Assembly (NCBI GenBank): GCA_025716855.1
Contig: JAIXMQ010000033.1
Coordinates: forward strand, 186,001 to 250,000
Direction: 5' to 3'
DNA: 64,000 nucleotides
Source: Pilaira anomala
Taxonomy: Eukaryota > Mucoromycota > Mucoromycetes > Mucorales > Mucoraceae
Both the position numbers and the translations under genes were made by a program. The notes beneath the pieces were generated by a model. It searched no databases. It was given only the letters and a program-made list of their open reading frames with translations, and was not told the origin of the DNA. This document shows positions 60,620 through 64,000 of this stretch, one piece after another; the stretch's first letter is position 1; each line of letters starts with the position of its first letter.

Positions 60620-61382
60620 ATTTTTTGAGTTTCTGGAAAAAATTTATAAGTGAAAAAAAAGGAACCAAACGCGAATTCTGAGTCTTCTCCAGTGACGCGC
60701 TTTTAGCTTAAGGGCTTCTGATAGTAAGCGAATCATAATCTGTGGACTGCCTACTACTCGGATAAACGTCCTTGAATCAGTCATGCTTTTATTACGTATC
60801 CATTTTGGGTCAAATACTGCTGCTGTATTTTTCTTTTTTTTTCGGATCTCTAAGGCAATGTATTGGCTATTTGTGAGGAAGTGTCAACACTTTTCAACCT
60901 TCATCAAAAGTTTAAACTTGGTATGTATGCGCTTTTTATTGTTTGCAAAAAATAAGTCATCGCTGCCAATTATGGGGTATCTATCCACTCTAAATACTAT
61001 CTTCATTTTCAATCCACAATAGCTTCATGTTTAATTGTTACAGCTAAATGCATTACTGACGCTTTCTGTTCTCAAAGCGAAAAATGATTAAATGGGCAGA
61101 AAGTATCAATATTTTATCAACTAATATCTGTTTATGTTACCATTCTCTTTTAAAAATAAAGACCTTTAATAATATTTGATCAATTCTTTTTTTCCAAACA
61201 GGTGTTAGTCATATTTAAGGGATAATCACAATGGTAACCCGGACTATTTCGTGCGAGAGAATTATGTTCAGGTAAAATGCACCACCACAACTTTTATGCA
61301 GGCGGATGGCTAAAATGGAATAATGAAACCTCAAAATAATTCTTCTTTCCCCAGATATATTTTTCGTGCTTTCTATATCAAC
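60620..61382. other. Spacer between divergent MCM10 and F-box genes
   Basis: No gene supported. A frame at 60783-61022 is hydrophobic and of mixed composition but has no recognisable domain. Both promoters must lie here. An upstream ATG in frame with the F-box gene (61323) would add 20 residues. Confidence 0.5.
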
Positions 61383-62810
61383 ATGGTGCCAATTGATAAA
61401 CTCAATGATGATTGCTTAGAACTTGTGTTTGAAGCTTGTGAAGGGTGTCCTTGGACATTGTGTACATTGGCCAAAGTATGTCGCCAATGGTATATTATTT
61501 CTCATCGACCATCAGTAGTAAGTTTGTTTTTAGGTGAAAAAATATGCTATATTTTATTGACGTATAAATTATAGTGGCGTAGGCTTTTAATGGATAAACC
61601 AAATTGTCATGCAGCTTATACTCGATTTTTGTTATCAGAGTTTAATTTTGATAGACTACAAGCAGTTAGGACTGTAACACTATCGAAGCCAAGTGAAACT
61701 CGACATGCTCATTTAAGACCACTTCCATTTTTTTCCATGAAACAAATAAGAAATTTATATACATCTAATCTTTGTTTGGCAGAAATTGAGTATCTATCAC
61801 AGCAGATTGTTCGAACCAAATCAGAATTAAACCTGATATCCTGTACCAATATTGAAACCTGGTGTGATACAAAACGATTTAGTTCGGATTTGATTCAAGT
61901 TCATCCGAATTTAAGTTACGTTCAGCTTCAGTTCTGTCAGGATGGGCATTCCGGTTTTGCTTCAATTCATAATAGAGCAGTTTTACAACAAGAGCAATGG
62001 TCACCTTCTATAAAGGTATTTTCATTAACAAGTGTGCGTGATAGTGAATCCATTGAACAAAGAAATATGTTGGTCTCTATAGCAGATATTGAAGATGAAC
62101 GGAAGGAACTATATTATTCACAGGACATTGATCAATTAGAACAAAAAAAGAACATCATAATGCAAGGATGGTACTACTTGGAAAGGGGATTAGTTGAGAA
62201 GTACAGGTTTTTTTCTAGCTTAAATGGTTTAGAAAGGCTTGAGTTCGGATTTTGTTTTGCTTGGACACCAGATATCTGGAGAGAGTGTTTTGGTAAAGTC
62301 GTTACAGCGAGTCCCGATTTATCTTATCTGAGTTTGCATGGATGGGATCAGTTAGGGAAATTAACAAAGATGGGCGGACAAAGCTCTACTATGCAGCCAA
62401 TTCGAGTAGACGCTGAAAAAGCTATTCGTGAATGCTTTGAAATGATTCCTCGGTTAACGTGTTTGCAGTTGGTGGATTTTAGTATAGGTTCAGGGATATT
62501 CAATGTAGGAAATCATTTATCCAAGTCAATTATACACTTGGAGATCGAGTTTACAAAAACTTTTGCAAGATATTTTAATGAACCCGCTGACCTTTGGCTA
62601 CTCATTGGCCCTTTAAAAGAATTTATTTGTTCTGTCTTTTCTCTAAACACGTCAATCAAAAGATCAGTGACGATCCGGTTAGATCCTGACTTATTGAATC
62701 AAGTTGAGAGCAGTCCTTTTTTCATACAAGAACCATTTTTGAAATCAATACAATTATCACTAAAAGATAAAAACGTCGAAATCAAATTATTGGATTCTTG
62801 TCTTGTTTAA
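61383..62810 (+). CDS. F-box protein with leucine-rich-repeat-like C-terminus
   Basis: Two exons (61383-61517, 61575-62810), 456 residues, joined in phase at SV|WRRL. The N-terminal F-box (IDKLNDDCLELVFEACEG through CRQWYIISHRPSVWRRL) would bind Skp1 and link the protein to an SCF ubiquitin ligase. The remainder has irregular repeats with 'L-L--c' spacing (LNLISCTNIETW, LERLEFGFCFAW, LTCLQLVDFSIG), typical of divergent LRR substrate receptors in fungi. The start at 61383 is chosen since MVPIDKL begins the F-box directly; an ATG at 61323 is an alternative. The target is unknown. Confidence 0.82.
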
Positions 62811-62972
62811 TAATTGTTTCTAACAGTTTGGATAGGTTTCAAATGTATTTTTTCTTTTTGCATTACAAAGAACTAAAAACCAAAAAAAAAAAAAAAAATG
62901 AAACTAGTTTTTTTTTTTTTAGCTTTACTTTTCATATATCAACTTTTTATTTAATATAACAAAAAAAAATAA
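62811..62972. other. Spacer with A- and T-runs between two F-box genes
   Basis: Only 162 bp, containing an A-run and a T-run; 3' end of the first F-box gene and promoter of the second. Confidence 0.6.
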
Positions 62973-64000
62973 ATGTCGCTCGATAGTTTACCAAATGAAA
63001 TATTCTTTCAAATTTCGGCTCTTATTTCATGGCAGGATCAAAAGACATGTATGCTTATCTGTATTTCTTGGCACCAACGCTTTCGGTCAATAATTTTAAA
63101 AAATGTTTATTTGAGTACAAGAAACCAATTCAAGTATTTTCTGTCGAGATTACATAATTCATACACGGAACAAGATCCATTTGGTTTGCTCATTCGCCGG
63201 TTGACATTAGGAACACATGTCGGTTTGACCAACGAAGAATTCAACCAGCTACCTACTCTTTGCCCTTTTCTTGAGTATTTTGACTTTAACCCAAGACTCT
63301 GGAATTATTTTTCTTATACTAAGAACTTGGCTCGCTGGCGTTATATTTTAAGGTTTCCAAGTATGCAACGACTGAAGTTAACGGTTCCTATATTACGTGA
63401 CGCAGGTAACAGTATTACCCAGCTCGAAATGAGTCCTATCATAGTGGACGAATTGGCCAGCACAAAATGCAATATCATCTCCATTCTGACTTATACACCA
63501 AATCTGATATCCCTAAAGCTTTATAACGGCCTCATAGCATCTCAAAACATGTCTATCTCAGAATTTGAATCCATTCACAGTTTATGTCCCCGTTTAGAAA
63601 CTTTACACCTGAAATCATTTGATGCACATTTATTGTCAAGCGATAATTATTTAGTAGAAATTGATACTTTACCTACTGCAACTAAATTGAAAGAGTTACA
63701 TTTAGACATTTCAATCAATAGTGAGGAATTCTTAAATTACTGGGCTCACAAGTATTCACAAATTGAAACACTTGATATTCAACTTAGATTGTTGGAACCA
63801 GAGTATTATCACGAAACAGTTCAACCAGAAAACTCTCAAATGAAGGAATCGTTCGCATTGATGGCAACTAGTTTTACTCGACTTCAGAATCTGACAGCAT
63901 ACTTTGACGAAAAGTATTTTCCATGCGATGTGTTTTTGAGAGGAATCAATAGCAATTCCATACAAATGAAATCTGTCTCTCTTTATTTTTCCAACTTTGA
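62973..64000 (+). CDS. F-box/LRR-like protein, 3' part beyond the window
   Basis: An uninterrupted frame from the ATG at 62973 to the window end (342 complete codons, no stop). The first 40 residues form an F-box: LDSLPNEIFFQISALISW, then CMLICISWHQRFRSIIL. LRR-like repeats follow, with LRRL-like turns (LIRRLTLGTHVGL, LEYFDFNPRLW, LISLKLYNGL, LETLHLKSFDAHL, KELHLDISINSEEF). The organisation is that of Mucorales F-box receptors. No intron is needed in the part seen. Tandem with the previous F-box gene, but the two proteins are not close in sequence. Confidence 0.82.
   Translation, partial: MSLDSLPNEIFFQISALISWQDQKTCMLICISWHQRFRSIILKNVYLSTRNQFKYFLSRLHNSYTEQDPFGLLIRRLTLGTHVGLTNEEFNQLPTLCPFLEYFDFNPRLWNYFSYTKNLARWRYILRFPSMQRLKLTVPILRDAGNSITQLEMSPIIVDELASTKCNIISILTYTPNLISLKLYNGLIASQNMSISEFESIHSLCPRLETLHLKSFDAHLLSSDNYLVEIDTLPTATKLKELHLDISINSEEFLNYWAHKYSQIETLDIQLRLLEPEYYHETVQPENSQMKESFALMATSFTRLQNLTAYFDEKYFPCDVFLRGINSNSIQMKSVSLYFSNF

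Overview
The window reads as nuclear DNA of an early-diverging filamentous fungus, most likely a member of the Mucorales (Mucoromycota). The reasons are a very AT-rich base composition, many short (about 45-120 bp) GT-AG introns, long A or T homopolymers in introns and spacers, a Rho1/Bub2/Mcm10/Cet1/paxillin-type fungal gene set, and Mucorales-style repeat relics (a kelch membrane-protein pseudogene, a Fanzor/OrfB-type nuclease relic, Tc1 and LINE scraps). Gene models were spliced by hand. Exon lengths, phases and GT/AG boundaries were checked for each multi-exon gene reported as intact.

Layout: 1.3-7.0 kb holds a Rab11-like GTPase (+) convergent with a large tricalbin (-), an ER-plasma membrane contact protein. 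8.9-11.0 kb is a broken kelch/transmembrane gene. 13.2-19.5 kb is a dense minus-strand block: a small unknown ORF, a RING plus tandem-BRCT protein resembling BRCA1/BARD1, the mitotic-exit GAP Bub2, a SOSS-B/hSSB-type single-strand DNA-binding protein, and a tail-anchored acyl-CoA-binding protein (ACBD5/Atg37-like). 21.5-30.6 kb holds an M20 amidohydrolase, an ACSS3-like acyl-CoA synthetase, a PP2C phosphatase, the Cet1-type mRNA-capping RNA triphosphatase and Rho1. 33.9-40.0 kb holds a 1370-residue ankyrin/coiled-coil protein convergent with an aldehyde dehydrogenase.

40-46 kb and 48.3-56.3 kb are accessory, repeat-derived stretches: a tandem duplication, decayed duplicated segments, a Tc1/mariner transposase relic, a decayed Fanzor-like RNA-guided-nuclease relative, a LINE 3' fragment and a 909-bp DNA element with terminal inverted repeats flanked by TA. 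Between them sits a four-LIM paxillin-like gene (46.2-48.2 kb). 56.3-64.0 kb is ordinary again: a cyclin-Y-like protein, Mcm10 and two F-box proteins, the last one cut by the window end.

Functionally, two themes recur by position, though nothing shows co-regulation. One is genome integrity and the cell cycle (BRCA1/BARD1-like, Bub2, SOSS-B, Mcm10, cyclin Y). The other is polarity, membrane and signalling (Rab11-like, tricalbin, Rho1, paxillin, PP2C). The most interesting find is the compact, apparently intact BRCA1/BARD1-like protein. The Fanzor-like relic and the element with foldback ends come next.
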